Below, one piece after another: positions 53,462 to 62,602 of a DNA stretch of 64,000 nucleotides. The position numbers and the translations under genes were made by a program. A model generated the notes under the pieces. That model was given only the letters and a program-made list of their open reading frames with translations. It was not told where the DNA came from and searched no databases. This DNA comes from VRUE01 sp963796705 (lineage in GTDB: Bacteria; Actinomycetota; Thermoleophilia; Solirubrobacterales; 70-9): assembly GCA_963796705.1 (NCBI GenBank), contig CAWCMK010000001.1, forward strand, positions 434,001 to 498,000, given 5' to 3'. The first letter of the stretch is position 1; every line of letters starts with the position of its first letter.

Positions 53462-55009
53462 TTGGAGAGCGCTTCCATTCCCGCCGACAACCGGCCCGAA
53501 TCGGGTGATGCCACGGGTGACAAGGGTCTTAAGACCGGCGCCCTCGGGTACCTCTCCAACCTCGTGATCGGCGTCGCCTCGACGGCGCCCGCCTACAGCC
53601 TCGCGGTCACCCTCGGCTTCATCACGGCGATCGCCGGGATGGGCTTCCACGCCCCCGCGGTGATGATCGTCTCCTTCGTCCCGATGCTCCTGATCGCCGC
53701 TGCCTACAACTACATGAACAAGGCCGACCCCGACTGCGGCACCAGCTTCACCTGGGTGACGCGGGCGCTGGGGCCGCGGTTGGGCTGGCTGACGGGCTGG
53801 ACGATCGTCGCCGCCGACGTGGTCGTGATGGCGACCCTCGCCTACATCGCCGCCGTCTACTCCTTCCTTTTATTCGGACTGACCGCCGCCTCGACCAATC
53901 TGCTCGACATCAGCCTCGTCGCGGCGCTCTGGATCGTCGTGATGACCTGGATCTGCTACATCGGGATCGAGATCTCGGCCCGCACCCAGTTCTTCCTGCT
54001 CGGGGTCGAGATCTTCACGCTGGCGCTGTTCGCGGTGGTCGCCCTGTGGAAGGTCTACGTGACGGGGACCCCCGACTCGGTCCACGTCAGCCTCAGCTGG
54101 TTCTCGCCCCTCGGCCTACCCGGCGGTACCACCGCCCTCGTCGACGGCGTCCTGCTGGGGGTCTTCATCTACTGGGGCTGGGACAGCGGGGTCTGCGTCA
54201 ACGAGGAGTCCGAGGACAGCGCCAACGGCCCCGGTAGGGCGGCCGTGATGAGCACGATCCTGCTGGTCCTGATCTACGTCGTCGTGGCCGCCTCCGCGCA
54301 GGCCTACGCCGGCCCGTCGTTCCTCACCGAAAACTCCGAAGACGTGCTCGGCGCGCTCGGCGGCAGCGTCCTCGGCTCGCCGCTGGACAAACTGCTGATC
54401 ATCACCGTGCTGACCTCGGCCTCGGCCTCAACCCAGACGACGATCCTGCCGACCGCGAGGACGACGCTCTCGATGGCCCGCTTCGGATCGATCCCGCAGG
54501 CCTTCGGGCGGATCCACCCGCGCTACCTGACGCCCGACGTCTCGACCGTGGCGATGGGGGCTCTATCGCTCGTCTGGACGCTCTTCATCATCAACGTCAG
54601 CACCAGCGTCCTCGGCGACGCGATCATCGGCCTCGGCTTCCAGATCGCCTTCTATTACGGGCTGACGGGCTTTGCCTGCGCGGTCTATTACCGCAGGGAG
54701 ATCTTCAAGAGCTTCCGCAACTTCATCATGGTCGGGCTGGCGCCGTTCTTGGGCGGCGCAATGCTGACCTTCATATTCGTCAAGGCGTTCATCACCTACC
54801 AGAATCCCGCTGAAACGGAAACGGGCTCCGAATTCCTCGGCTTCGGCGTACCGGTTGCGATCGGCGTCGGCCTGATCCTCCTGGGCGTCGTCGTGATGGT
54901 CTTCGCCAACTTCGCATATCCGAAGTTCTTCAAGCGAAAGCCCGAGGTCGTCGACCCCGGGATCCTCGAGGGCACCGTGGTCGGAAAGGCCTCGGTGTTG
55001 GCCGATTGA
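53462..55009 (+). CDS. APC-family amino acid/polyamine permease
   Basis: This 515-residue membrane protein has about twelve hydrophobic helices. LKTGALGYLSNLVIGVASTAPAYSLAVTLGF is the first APC helix with the unwound GxASTAPA segment, and SGVCVNEESEDSANGPGRAAVMSTI is the typical loop before helix 7. It would import an amino acid or amine by proton symport. The TTG at 53462 has AGGAG 5 nt upstream and gives MESASIPADNRPESG; an in-frame ATG much further upstream (53384) has no such box. A UspA-like gene follows 16 bp after its stop. Confidence 0.85.
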   Translation: MESASIPADNRPESGDATGDKGLKTGALGYLSNLVIGVASTAPAYSLAVTLGFITAIAGMGFHAPAVMIVSFVPMLLIAAAYNYMNKADPDCGTSFTWVTRALGPRLGWLTGWTIVAADVVVMATLAYIAAVYSFLLFGLTAASTNLLDISLVAALWIVVMTWICYIGIEISARTQFFLLGVEIFTLALFAVVALWKVYVTGTPDSVHVSLSWFSPLGLPGGTTALVDGVLLGVFIYWGWDSGVCVNEESEDSANGPGRAAVMSTILLVLIYVVVAASAQAYAGPSFLTENSEDVLGALGGSVLGSPLDKLLIITVLTSASASTQTTILPTARTTLSMARFGSIPQAFGRIHPRYLTPDVSTVAMGALSLVWTLFIINVSTSVLGDAIIGLGFQIAFYYGLTGFACAVYYRREIFKSFRNFIMVGLAPFLGGAMLTFIFVKAFITYQNPAETETGSEFLGFGVPVAIGVGLILLGVVVMVFANFAYPKFFKRKPEVVDPGILEGTVVGKASVLAD

Positions 55010-55025
55010 GGGGGATTAAGACACG

Positions 55026-55445
55026 ATGAGCGAGATCATCGTCGGCTATGACGGCTCCGAGTGCGGCAAGGCGGCGCTGGAGAAAGCGACCGAGCTGGCG
55101 AAGGCGCTGGGGGACAAGCTGGTGCTCGTCTTCGGCTACGCGCCGGGAGGCTACGGGGGCGGCGAGATCCCAAGCGCCCGGGAAGCGGTCAGGGAACTCG
55201 CCGAGAAGGCGACCGCCGAAGGAGCGGCGCTGGCTGCGGCGGCCGGCGTCGAGCACGAGGTGCGGCTGAAGCCGCTGCTGCCCCCGCACGCGCTGATCGA
55301 GGCCGCCGCGGAAGGTGAGGCGCGGATGATCGTCGTCGGCAGCTACGGGGAGGCCCCGCTGAAGGGGGTGATCCTCGGCTCAACCCCCTACAAGCTGCTG
55401 CACGAAGCGAGGCTGCCGGTCCTCGTGGTGCCGGTCGAGGGTTAG
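55026..55445 (+). CDS. Universal stress protein (UspA family)
   Basis: This 139-residue protein begins MSEIIVGYDGSECGKAALEKATELAKAL, the USP start with the nucleotide-contacting Asp, and ends MIVVGSYGEAPLKGVILGSTPYKLLHEARLPVLVVPV, which contains the GxxG-x9-G-ST motif of ATP-binding USPs in near-canonical form. It is a small soluble dimeric protein. Position right after the permease suggests it may regulate the transporter or report energy state, as seen for other permease-USP pairs. The pot operon follows 68 bp downstream. Confidence 0.9.
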   Translation: MSEIIVGYDGSECGKAALEKATELAKALGDKLVLVFGYAPGGYGGGEIPSAREAVRELAEKATAEGAALAAAAGVEHEVRLKPLLPPHALIEAAAEGEARMIVVGSYGEAPLKGVILGSTPYKLLHEARLPVLVVPVEG

Positions 55446-55513
55446 GGGATGCGCAAACGGGTAAGGAAATTTCGACAGCGCTCCACGTCGGGACCCGGGC
55501 CGAGGAGGAATCG

Positions 55514-56683
55514 ATGAGCACAGGCGTCCCCAGCGTCGAGCTGAGGGGTGTGACTAAGCGCTTCGAGAGCCTTGCTGCCGTCGATAGCGTCGACCTGGAG
55601 CTGCAGCCGGGCGAGTTCTTCACGCTGCTCGGCCCCAGCGGCTGCGGCAAGACGACGACGCTGCGGATGATCGCCGGCTTCGAGCAGCCGAGCGAGGGTC
55701 AGATCCGGATCGATGGGGCCAACGTCGCCGGCCTGCCACCCCACAAGCGCCCCACCAACACGGTCTTTCAGAGCTATGCCCTCTTCCCCCACCTGAGCGT
55801 CGAGGACAACGTCGCCTTCGGATTGCGCCGCAAGGGGGTCTCCAGGTCCGAGGTCGTGGGCCGGGTCAGAACCGAGCTCGAGCGCGTCGGGCTGGCCGGC
55901 GAGGCCAACCGCCGCCCGGCACAGCTCTCCGGGGGCATGCAGCAGCGGGTGGCACTGGCGCGGGCCCTGGTCAACCTGCCCAAGGTGCTGCTCCTCGACG
56001 AGCCGCTCGGGGCGCTTGACCTGAAGCTGCGCAAGGGGCTGCAGGTGGAGCTGAAGCGGATCCAGCGGGAGGTCGGGATCACCTTCGTCTACGTCACCCA
56101 CGATCAGGAGGAGGCGCTGACGATGAGCGACCGGATCGCGGTGATGAACCGCGGCCGCGTCGAGCAGGTCGACGTCCCCGAGGAGGTCTACGACAGGCCG
56201 GCGACGACCTTCGTCGCCGGCTTCATCGGGGTCTCCAATCTGATGCCGGCACGGGTCTCCTCGCCCGGGGTGGTCAAGCTGGAGCAGGGGCCCGAGGTGA
56301 CCGGGGACACCGGCGCGATGGCCCCGGGGGAGGACTGCTACGCGGTGGTGCGCCCCGAGAAGCTGCAGGTGGCGCTCGCCGGCGAGATGCCCGCCGGCGC
56401 GAACGGCCTGCCGCGGGTCGAGGGCATCGTCGAGAGCTCGCTCTACCTGGGAACGGCGACTCAGATCGTCGTCGGGCTCGGTGAGGAGGTGCGGATGACG
56501 GTGCTCGTGCCCAACGCCGATGAGGCGCAGCGCCAACGGCTTCCTGGCGGCGGCGCCAGGGTGATCCTGAGCTGGGAGCCCCAGCACATGCACATGGTCG
56601 CCGAGTCCCCGGGCGGCGCACCGCCGCCCATCGCCGGCCCCGCCGATCAAGAGTCCCAACTGGAAACGACCCCCGGAGGTTAG
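55514..56683 (+). CDS. potA: Polyamine ABC transporter ATP-binding protein
   Basis: This 389-residue ATPase has Walker A GPSGCGKTTT, Q-loop FQSYALFPHLS, signature LSGGMQQRVALARAL, Walker B VLLLDEPLGALDLKLR and an H-loop YVTHDQEEALTMSD. From about residue 240 a TOBE domain (ARVSSPGVVKLE, YAVVRPEKLQV, VILSWEPQHMHMV) follows, as in PotA. It energises uptake of putrescine or spermidine through the two permeases encoded downstream. GGAGGAA precedes the ATG. Four genes (A, D, B, C order) are tightly spaced. Confidence 0.93.
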   Translation: MSTGVPSVELRGVTKRFESLAAVDSVDLELQPGEFFTLLGPSGCGKTTTLRMIAGFEQPSEGQIRIDGANVAGLPPHKRPTNTVFQSYALFPHLSVEDNVAFGLRRKGVSRSEVVGRVRTELERVGLAGEANRRPAQLSGGMQQRVALARALVNLPKVLLLDEPLGALDLKLRKGLQVELKRIQREVGITFVYVTHDQEEALTMSDRIAVMNRGRVEQVDVPEEVYDRPATTFVAGFIGVSNLMPARVSSPGVVKLEQGPEVTGDTGAMAPGEDCYAVVRPEKLQVALAGEMPAGANGLPRVEGIVESSLYLGTATQIVVGLGEEVRMTVLVPNADEAQRQRLPGGGARVILSWEPQHMHMVAESPGGAPPPIAGPADQESQLETTPGG

Positions 56684-56688
56684 GTCAA

Positions 56689-57843
56689 ATGCCCGAGGTG
56701 AAAAAGACACGCACGAGGACTGCCTCCGTCGCAGCCCTGATCGCAGCGCTCGCCCTGAGCCTCGGCCTCGCCGCCTGCGGCGGCGGCGGGATCGAAGGCG
56801 GTGGCGAAAAGAAGGCCGAAACGGTGAAGCTCGAAGGCAAGCCGTCCGGGAGCCTGACGATCTCCAACTGGCCGCTCTATATCGACAAAGAAACGGTGCC
56901 GAATTTCGAAAAGAAGAGCGGCATCAGCGTCAAGTACGTCGAAGACATCAACTCCAACGAAGAATTCTTCAACAAGGTGCAGCCGCTGCTCGCGAAGGGC
57001 GAATCCGGCGGCCGCAGCATCATGGTGCTGGCCGATTACATGGTCGCCAAAATGCACCGCCTCGGCTACCTCCAGGACCTCGACAAATCGGCCCTGCCGA
57101 ACGTCGAAAAGAACCTCGCGGACAACCTCAAAAACCCGCCGTTCGACCCCGGCCGCCACTACACCGTGCCATGGCAGAGCGGCATGACCGGGATCATCGT
57201 CAACACCGAAAAGGCGCCCGACGTGCACTCGATCTGCGACCTCTTCAACCCGAAGTACAAGGGCAAGGTCGAGATGCTGAACGAAGTCAGGGAAACGGTG
57301 CCGCTGGTCATGAAGTGCGAAGGCGTCGATCCCAACAAGGCGAGCGAAGCCGATTGGATGAAGGCGATCGAAAAGATCAAGTCGGCCGCTGGCTCCGGGC
57401 AGATCCGGCGCTTCACCGGCAACGACTACGCCCGTGACCTGACGAGCGGCGACGCGGTCGCCGTGATCGGCTGGTCCGGCGACGCGGTCCAGCTGCAGGA
57501 AGACAACCCGAACCTCGAATGGCGGATGCCGACCGAGGGCTGCATGCTCTGGTCGGAAGACATGGTGATCCCGGTCGGGGCGCCGAACCCGACCGCGGCC
57601 GAGGCCTGGATGAACTACGTCTACGACCCGGCGGTCCAGGCGAACATCGCCGAATACGTCAACTACGTGACCCCGGTCGAAGGGGTCAAACCGATCCTCG
57701 CCAAGCGCGAAGCGAAGCTCGCGGAAAACCAGCTGATCTTCCCGAGCGCGTCGTTCACGAAGAAGTGCTCGCCGACGCCCGAACTGCACGGCGAAGAGGA
57801 ACAGAACGTGATCAAGGCGTTCAACGAAGTCCTGAACGGCTGA
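56689..57843 (+). CDS. potD: Polyamine-binding lipoprotein of ABC transporter
   Basis: This 384-residue lipoprotein has a signal with lipobox LAAC (Cys30) followed by a glycine-rich linker. The mature part is a PotD/PotF-like binding protein: SGSLTISNWPLYIDKETVPNFEKKSGISVKYVEDINSNEEFFNKVQPLL, VPWQSGMTGIIVNTEKAPDVHS and EGCMLWSEDMVIPVGAPNPTAAEAWMNYVYDP. It should capture putrescine or spermidine outside and hand it to the PotBC permease. Its glutamates are written almost only with GAA (about 30 against 5 GAG by eye), the reverse of potA just upstream. Confidence 0.93.
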   Translation: MPEVKKTRTRTASVAALIAALALSLGLAACGGGGIEGGGEKKAETVKLEGKPSGSLTISNWPLYIDKETVPNFEKKSGISVKYVEDINSNEEFFNKVQPLLAKGESGGRSIMVLADYMVAKMHRLGYLQDLDKSALPNVEKNLADNLKNPPFDPGRHYTVPWQSGMTGIIVNTEKAPDVHSICDLFNPKYKGKVEMLNEVRETVPLVMKCEGVDPNKASEADWMKAIEKIKSAAGSGQIRRFTGNDYARDLTSGDAVAVIGWSGDAVQLQEDNPNLEWRMPTEGCMLWSEDMVIPVGAPNPTAAEAWMNYVYDPAVQANIAEYVNYVTPVEGVKPILAKREAKLAENQLIFPSASFTKKCSPTPELHGEEEQNVIKAFNEVLNG

Positions 57844-57877
57844 GTCGAGAGGGGGAACCCAGCATGGGAGGCGACGG

Positions 57878-58753
57878 ATGGAAGGCGCGGCGATGACCGC
57901 GGTCCGCCGTCGCCTCGCGCCGTATTTCCTGCTCGGGCCGGGGACGATCTGGCTCGTCCTCTTCTTCGTCATACCCCTGTACTTCATGGGGAAGCTCTCC
58001 CTGAACTCGGGGGTCTTCGGAGAAAACCTGCACTTCTCCTGGAACTGGTCCAACTACAGCGAAGCGCTCTCCAGCTACGACACCCAGTTTCTGCGGTCCT
58101 TCTACTACGGCGGCGCGGCCACCGTGATCGCCCTGGTCGTCGCCTATCCGCTGGCCTACGTGATTGCCTTCAAGGCGGGTCGCTGGCGGAACGTCCTGCT
58201 GTTCGCCGTGGTGGCGCCGTTCTTCACCACATACCTGATCAGGACGATCGCCTGGGAGACGATCCTCTCCGACGAAAGCCCGGTCACCGAATTCCTCCAC
58301 ACGATCGGCCTCGCCCCGAGCGGGCACATCCTCGACACGAGCGCCGCCGTGATCGCCGGCATCACCTACAACTTCCTGCCCTTCATGGTCCTGCCGCTCT
58401 ACGCGAGCCTCGAGCGGATCGACGGGCGCCTGCTGGAGGCTGCCAAAGACCTCTACGCCTCCCCCACGCAGTCCTTCCTGCGGGTGACGCTGCCGCTCTC
58501 GGCTCCGGGGATCGTCGCCGGGACGCTGCTCACCTTCATCCCCGCCGTCGGCGACTACGTCAACGCCTATTTCCTCGGCGGCCCCGGCAACAAGATGATC
58601 GGCAACGTGATCCAGTCGCTCTATCTGAGCCAGTCCGACTACCCCTCGGCGGCGGCGCTCTCCTTCGTGCTGATGGCGCTGATCATGATCGCCGTCGTGA
58701 TCTACATCCGCTTCGCCGGCTCGGAGGCGCTGATGGGCGAGGAGGCCCGGTGA
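57878..58753 (+). CDS. potB: Polyamine ABC transporter permease, PotB type
   Basis: This 291-residue protein has six hydrophobic helices with the binding-protein-dependent transport permease motif EAAKDLYASPTQSFLRVTLPLSAPGI near residues 187-210 (EAA loop that contacts the ATPase). The first helix is PYFLLGPGTIWLVLFFVIPLYFMGKLSL. The ATG at 57878 is 34 bp after potD, with a GGAGGCGACGG sequence ahead. Its last codons overlap potC. Together with PotC it forms the membrane channel. Confidence 0.92.
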   Translation: MEGAAMTAVRRRLAPYFLLGPGTIWLVLFFVIPLYFMGKLSLNSGVFGENLHFSWNWSNYSEALSSYDTQFLRSFYYGGAATVIALVVAYPLAYVIAFKAGRWRNVLLFAVVAPFFTTYLIRTIAWETILSDESPVTEFLHTIGLAPSGHILDTSAAVIAGITYNFLPFMVLPLYASLERIDGRLLEAAKDLYASPTQSFLRVTLPLSAPGIVAGTLLTFIPAVGDYVNAYFLGGPGNKMIGNVIQSLYLSQSDYPSAAALSFVLMALIMIAVVIYIRFAGSEALMGEEAR

Positions 58754-59616
58754 GCGGCAGCGCTCGCGCCTGGCGCTGGCTGCGCGAGCACGCGGTGAAC
58801 ATCGTCGCCGCGCTCGTCGTGCTCTACCTGCTGATCCCGATCGCGGTGATCCTGCTGTTCTCCTTCAACAACCCGTCGGGCCGCTACAACTACACCTGGG
58901 TCGGCTTCACCCTCTACCACTGGACTCACGCCTTCAGCCGCCCCGAACTGACCGAAGCGCTGCTCACCAGCCTCAAACTGGCGCTGCTGGCGACCGTGAT
59001 CTCGACCGTGATCGGGACGATGATGGCGCTGGCGCTGGTCCGCCACAAATTCAAGGGGCGGCGGATCTCGAACTTCCTGATCGTGATCCCTATGGCGACC
59101 CCCGAGGTCGTGATGGGCGCCGCGCTGCTCTCCTTCTTCCTCCTCGTGGGCACCTTCACGCTCGGCTTCGAGACCCTGCTGATCGCCCACGTGATGTTCT
59201 GCATCAGCTTCGTCGTGGTCGTCGTGCGCTCGCGCCTGATCGGCTTCGACCGCGCCCTCGAGGAGGCCGCCAAGGACCTCGGGGCGACCCCGTTGGAGAC
59301 CTTCCGGCTGATCACCTTCCCACTGATCCTGCCGGGGATCTTCGGCGGCGCGATGCTCGCCTTCGCGCTCTCGATCGACGACTTCGTGATCTCCAACTTC
59401 AACTCGGGGACCACGGTGACCTTCCCGCTCTACATCTTCGGCGCCGCCCAGCGCGGGATCCCGGTCGAAGTCAACGTGATCGCGATGATCCTCTTCAGCG
59501 TCACCATCGGGGCGATGGGCCTTGCCACATGGCAGCAGCGCCGCGCCGAAACGATGGCCTCGGTGCGCCCCGATCAGGAGGAAGCGCCCCGGCAGGCGGC
59601 GGTGGCGGGCGCGTGA
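58750..59616 (+). CDS. potC: Polyamine ABC transporter permease, PotC type
   Basis: This 288-residue protein has six hydrophobic helices and the permease signature LEEAAKDLGATPLETFRLITFPLILPGIFGGAMLAFALSIDDFVISNF in its last third, the typical EAA loop of PotC. It starts with GTG overlapping the potB stop (GTGA), and its own stop overlaps the next GTG (aldehyde dehydrogenase), so transport and oxidation are translationally linked. It pairs with PotB in the membrane. Confidence 0.92.
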   Translation: MSGSARAWRWLREHAVNIVAALVVLYLLIPIAVILLFSFNNPSGRYNYTWVGFTLYHWTHAFSRPELTEALLTSLKLALLATVISTVIGTMMALALVRHKFKGRRISNFLIVIPMATPEVVMGAALLSFFLLVGTFTLGFETLLIAHVMFCISFVVVVVRSRLIGFDRALEEAAKDLGATPLETFRLITFPLILPGIFGGAMLAFALSIDDFVISNFNSGTTVTFPLYIFGAAQRGIPVEVNVIAMILFSVTIGAMGLATWQQRRAETMASVRPDQEEAPRQAAVAGA

Positions 59617-61070
59617 GCGTCGGCGCGCCGGTGGCGCTCGCCAACTACGTGGGCGGCGAGTGGCGCGCGCCGAGCGCGGTCGAGACCCTCGAGGACCGCG
59701 ACCCGGCGGACGGGCACGTCGCCGCCCAGGTTCCGCTGAGCGGCGCCGCGCAGGTGCGGGAGGCGGTGGAGGCCGCGCGGGCCGCACAGCCCGGCTGGCG
59801 CGAGGTGCCGCCCCAGCAGCGGGCGCGCGCCCTCCTGGCGCTGCGCGAGGAGCTGCTGGCTCGCCGCCAGGAGCTGGTCGCGCTGGTCACCGCGGACATG
59901 GGCAAGACCCTCGCCGACGCCGACGGCGAGGTCGGGCGCGGGATCGAGTCGGTCGAGTCCGCGGCGGCGATCCCGCACCTGCTGAAGGGGGAGACGCTCG
60001 AGGGGGTCGCCCGGGATATCGACGTCGAGCTCCTGCGCCAGCCGGTCGGGGTCGTGGCGGCGATCACGCCCTTCAACTTCCCGGTGATGATCCCGCTCTG
60101 GTTCTTGCCCTACGCGATCGCCTGCGGCAACTCCTTCATCCTCAAGCCCTCCGAGCAGGACCCGCGACCGGCGACGATGATCGTCGAGATCGTCGACTCG
60201 ATCGCGGAGATTCCACCCGGGGTCGTCAATCTGGTGCACGGCGGGCGCGAGGCGGTCAGCGCGCTGCTCGGCGACCCGGGAATCGACGCCATCTCCTTCG
60301 TCGGTCGCGCCGAGACCGCTCGCTTCGTGGCCTCCGAGGCGACCGCCCGCGGCAAGCGGGTGCAGGCCCTGGGGGGAGCCAAGAACTCGCTCGTGCTGAT
60401 GCCCGACGCGGATCTCGCCCAGGCGATCCCGGCGATCATGGGCTCCTCCTTCGGCGCCGCCGGACAGCGCTGCCTGGCCGGCTCGGTCTGCGTCTCGGTC
60501 GGCGATCGGGCGCGCCGCGAGGAGGTTCGGCGGGAGCTGGTGCGGGCCGCCGGCGAGCTCTGCCTGGGGCCCGGCGATGACCCGGCCACCGACGTCTGCC
60601 CGATGGTCTCTGAGGACGCCCGGGAGCGGGTCGCGGAGGCGATCGCGAGGGCCGAGTCCGAGGGCGCTGAGCTGCTGCTCGACGGACGCGGTGACCCGGG
60701 CCCGGCCGGGACCCTGCTGGGACCGAGCGTGCTGGTCGTCGATCCCGAGTCCGAGACCGCCCGCGAGGAGCTCTTCGGCCCGCTGCTGACCCTGATCGAG
60801 GCCCCCGACCTCGACGCCGCCCTCGAGTTCCTAAACGGCTCCCGCTACGGCAACGCGGGCGCGATCTTCACCCGCTCCGGCGGGGCCGCGCGGCGCTATC
60901 GCTACTCGGCCGAGGCCGGAATGCTCGGCGTCAACGTCGGCGTGCCGGCGCCCGTCGCCTGGTTCCCCTTCGCCGGCTGGAAGGACTCCTGCGACGGCGA
61001 CCTGCACGCCAACGGCAGCGATGCGGTCGACTTCTACACGCGCAAGAAGGTCATCACCTCGCGCTGGTGA
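59613..61070 (+). CDS. mmsA: CoA-acylating/methylmalonate-semialdehyde-type aldehyde dehydrogenase
   Basis: This 485-residue enzyme matches methylmalonate-semialdehyde dehydrogenase: NYVGGEWRAPSA, PVGVVAAITPFNFPVMIPLWFLPYAIACGNSFILKPSEQDP, SFVGRAETARFV, LGGAKNSLVLMPDADL (Asn where other ALDHs have Glu) and GQRCLAGSVCV with the catalytic Cys, then NVGVPAPVAWFPFAGWKDS. This branch converts a semialdehyde to an acyl-CoA. GTG at 59613 overlaps the potC stop. In this operon a semialdehyde from polyamine or beta-alanine breakdown is the likely substrate. Confidence 0.88.
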   Translation: MSVGAPVALANYVGGEWRAPSAVETLEDRDPADGHVAAQVPLSGAAQVREAVEAARAAQPGWREVPPQQRARALLALREELLARRQELVALVTADMGKTLADADGEVGRGIESVESAAAIPHLLKGETLEGVARDIDVELLRQPVGVVAAITPFNFPVMIPLWFLPYAIACGNSFILKPSEQDPRPATMIVEIVDSIAEIPPGVVNLVHGGREAVSALLGDPGIDAISFVGRAETARFVASEATARGKRVQALGGAKNSLVLMPDADLAQAIPAIMGSSFGAAGQRCLAGSVCVSVGDRARREEVRRELVRAAGELCLGPGDDPATDVCPMVSEDARERVAEAIARAESEGAELLLDGRGDPGPAGTLLGPSVLVVDPESETAREELFGPLLTLIEAPDLDAALEFLNGSRYGNAGAIFTRSGGAARRYRYSAEAGMLGVNVGVPAPVAWFPFAGWKDSCDGDLHANGSDAVDFYTRKKVITSRW

Positions 61071-61118
61071 GCGCCGCGTGGGCAGGAGGCGCGGCCCCGG
61101 TGAGGCAGAGCGCCGCGC

Positions 61119-62519
61119 TCAGCGGCCGATGTGAAAGCCGATCAGCTCCGGGACGCGGGCCAGGGTCGAGCTGAGAATGCCGGGCTCGCGGCCGGCCAGC
61201 TCCGCGTCCTCCTTGGCCTGGATGCCGGCGCGGATCGCTTCGCCGCCGAGCCAGTGCAAGGGCTCAGGCGGAACGCGCGGCGGCGCCGGATCGACGAAGG
61301 CCAGGCGCGAGGCCTCGTCGTGACGATCGAGAGCCAGCGATGCCAGGGTGCGGCCGACCATGCACGAGGGCCCGACCCCGTTCCCGGTATAGCCGGCGGC
61401 AACGAACGCCCGGCCGCCGCGCAGCGGCAGGACCAGGGGGAGGTGCGAGGGGGAGGCGTCGATCGGCCCGCCCCAGGCATGGGTTATCTGCCTGCCCTTG
61501 AGCGCCGGGAAGAAGGCGCTGAGGTGCTCGACCGTCTCCCTCACCACCCCCGGGTCGAGCTCGGCGCGGCCCTCGAGCTGGGCGCCGAGCGCGATCCGGC
61601 CCCCACCCCACCCGAAGGCGATTCGGCCGTCGGGTGTCGTCCGCAGGTAATCGACGAGGGCCCGACTGTCGGTGATGCACTCGCCCCCGGTCCAGCCGAG
61701 CTCCGCGAGGACCTCGGGCACCGGCTCGGTGAGGACGATGTGTGATGAGGCGATCGAGAGCCTGCCGCGCAATGGGCCGCGCAGACCCTTGGCGGCGCCG
61801 CCGATCGCCAGCACGGCGCGCTCGGCCCGCACGGTGCCAGCCTCGGTGCGCGCCGCGACGTGATCGGCGTGGCGGCGCAGGGCTCGCAGTGGCGAGGACT
61901 CATGGACCTCGACGCCGCGCTCGCGAAGCCGGCCGCGCAACCCCAGCGCCAGGCGCGCCGGTTGCACGGTCGCCGCGTCGGGAAAGAGGACGCCGCCGCG
62001 GAAGAGCGGCGAGGCGCAGCGCTCGGCGACCTGCTCGGCAGAGAGCTCGAGGACGGCGTCGGCCTCGCCCAGTTCGCGACACGCCGCCACGGCCTCATCG
62101 GAGGAGTGGTCGTGGGCCGCAGCGGTTGAGACCTTGAGGTAGCCGGAGCGCCGAAACCAGGCGTCGACCTCCTCGGCCGCGCAGAATTCCTCAACCCAGT
62201 CGATCGCCTCGACTGCGGCGCGCGCGACGGCGAGCGCGCCCTCCGCGCCCCAGCGCCGGCGCATGTTCGGCAGCGAGAGCCACATCGTGTTGCAAAAGCC
62301 GCCGTTGCGGCCGCTGGGACCGTGGCCGCAGCGCTCCGCCGCCTCCAGCAGGACCACCCGCGCGCCGGGCTCCAGCTGCTTCAGATGCCAGGCGGTCCAC
62401 ATCCCCGTGTAACCGCCGCCGATCACGACGACATCGGCCTTGCTGTCGGCCGCCAGCGGCGGCGCGGGCTCAACCGTGCCTGCCTCCTCCAGCCAGTAGC
62501 CGTGGGGAGTGTGCTCCAT
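61119..62519 (-). CDS. FAD-dependent amine oxidase-like oxidoreductase (DAO family)
   Basis: This 466-residue flavoprotein has an N-terminal dinucleotide fold DVVVIGGGYTGMWTAWHLKQLEPGARVVLLEA (G34-G39), GPSGRNGGFCNTMW and, at the end, FVAAGYTGNGVGPSCMVGRTLASL, as in PuuB/OrdA-type and other DAO-family amine oxidases. It would oxidise an amine to an aldehyde, releasing ammonia and H2O2. ATG at 62519 is chosen for the family start. It diverges from the decarboxylase gene and converges with mmsA. No gamma-glutamylputrescine synthetase is visible here, so the substrate is unclear. Confidence 0.85.
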   Translation of the reverse strand: MEHTPHGYWLEEAGTVEPAPPLAADSKADVVVIGGGYTGMWTAWHLKQLEPGARVVLLEAAERCGHGPSGRNGGFCNTMWLSLPNMRRRWGAEGALAVARAAVEAIDWVEEFCAAEEVDAWFRRSGYLKVSTAAAHDHSSDEAVAACRELGEADAVLELSAEQVAERCASPLFRGGVLFPDAATVQPARLALGLRGRLRERGVEVHESSPLRALRRHADHVAARTEAGTVRAERAVLAIGGAAKGLRGPLRGRLSIASSHIVLTEPVPEVLAELGWTGGECITDSRALVDYLRTTPDGRIAFGWGGGRIALGAQLEGRAELDPGVVRETVEHLSAFFPALKGRQITHAWGGPIDASPSHLPLVLPLRGGRAFVAAGYTGNGVGPSCMVGRTLASLALDRHDEASRLAFVDPAPPRVPPEPLHWLGGEAIRAGIQAKEDAELAGREPGILSSTLARVPELIGFHIGR

Positions 62520-62602
62520 CACCGAAGTGTGGCGAATCACAACCCCGGACCGCGGCGCTGAGCGCCCCTCCCGGGCCCAAATTGGCCAACTAGACTCGAG
62601 GC
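62520..62602. promoter_or_regulatory. 83-bp divergent promoter region of oxidase and decarboxylase genes
   Basis: The oxidase and the decarboxylase start codons face away from each other with 83 bp between them. No clear -35/-10 boxes or operator stood out; a short AT-richer stretch (CCAAATTGGCCAACTAGACT around 62578-62595) is the best promoter candidate for the rightward gene. Shared control of the two genes is likely. Confidence 0.3.
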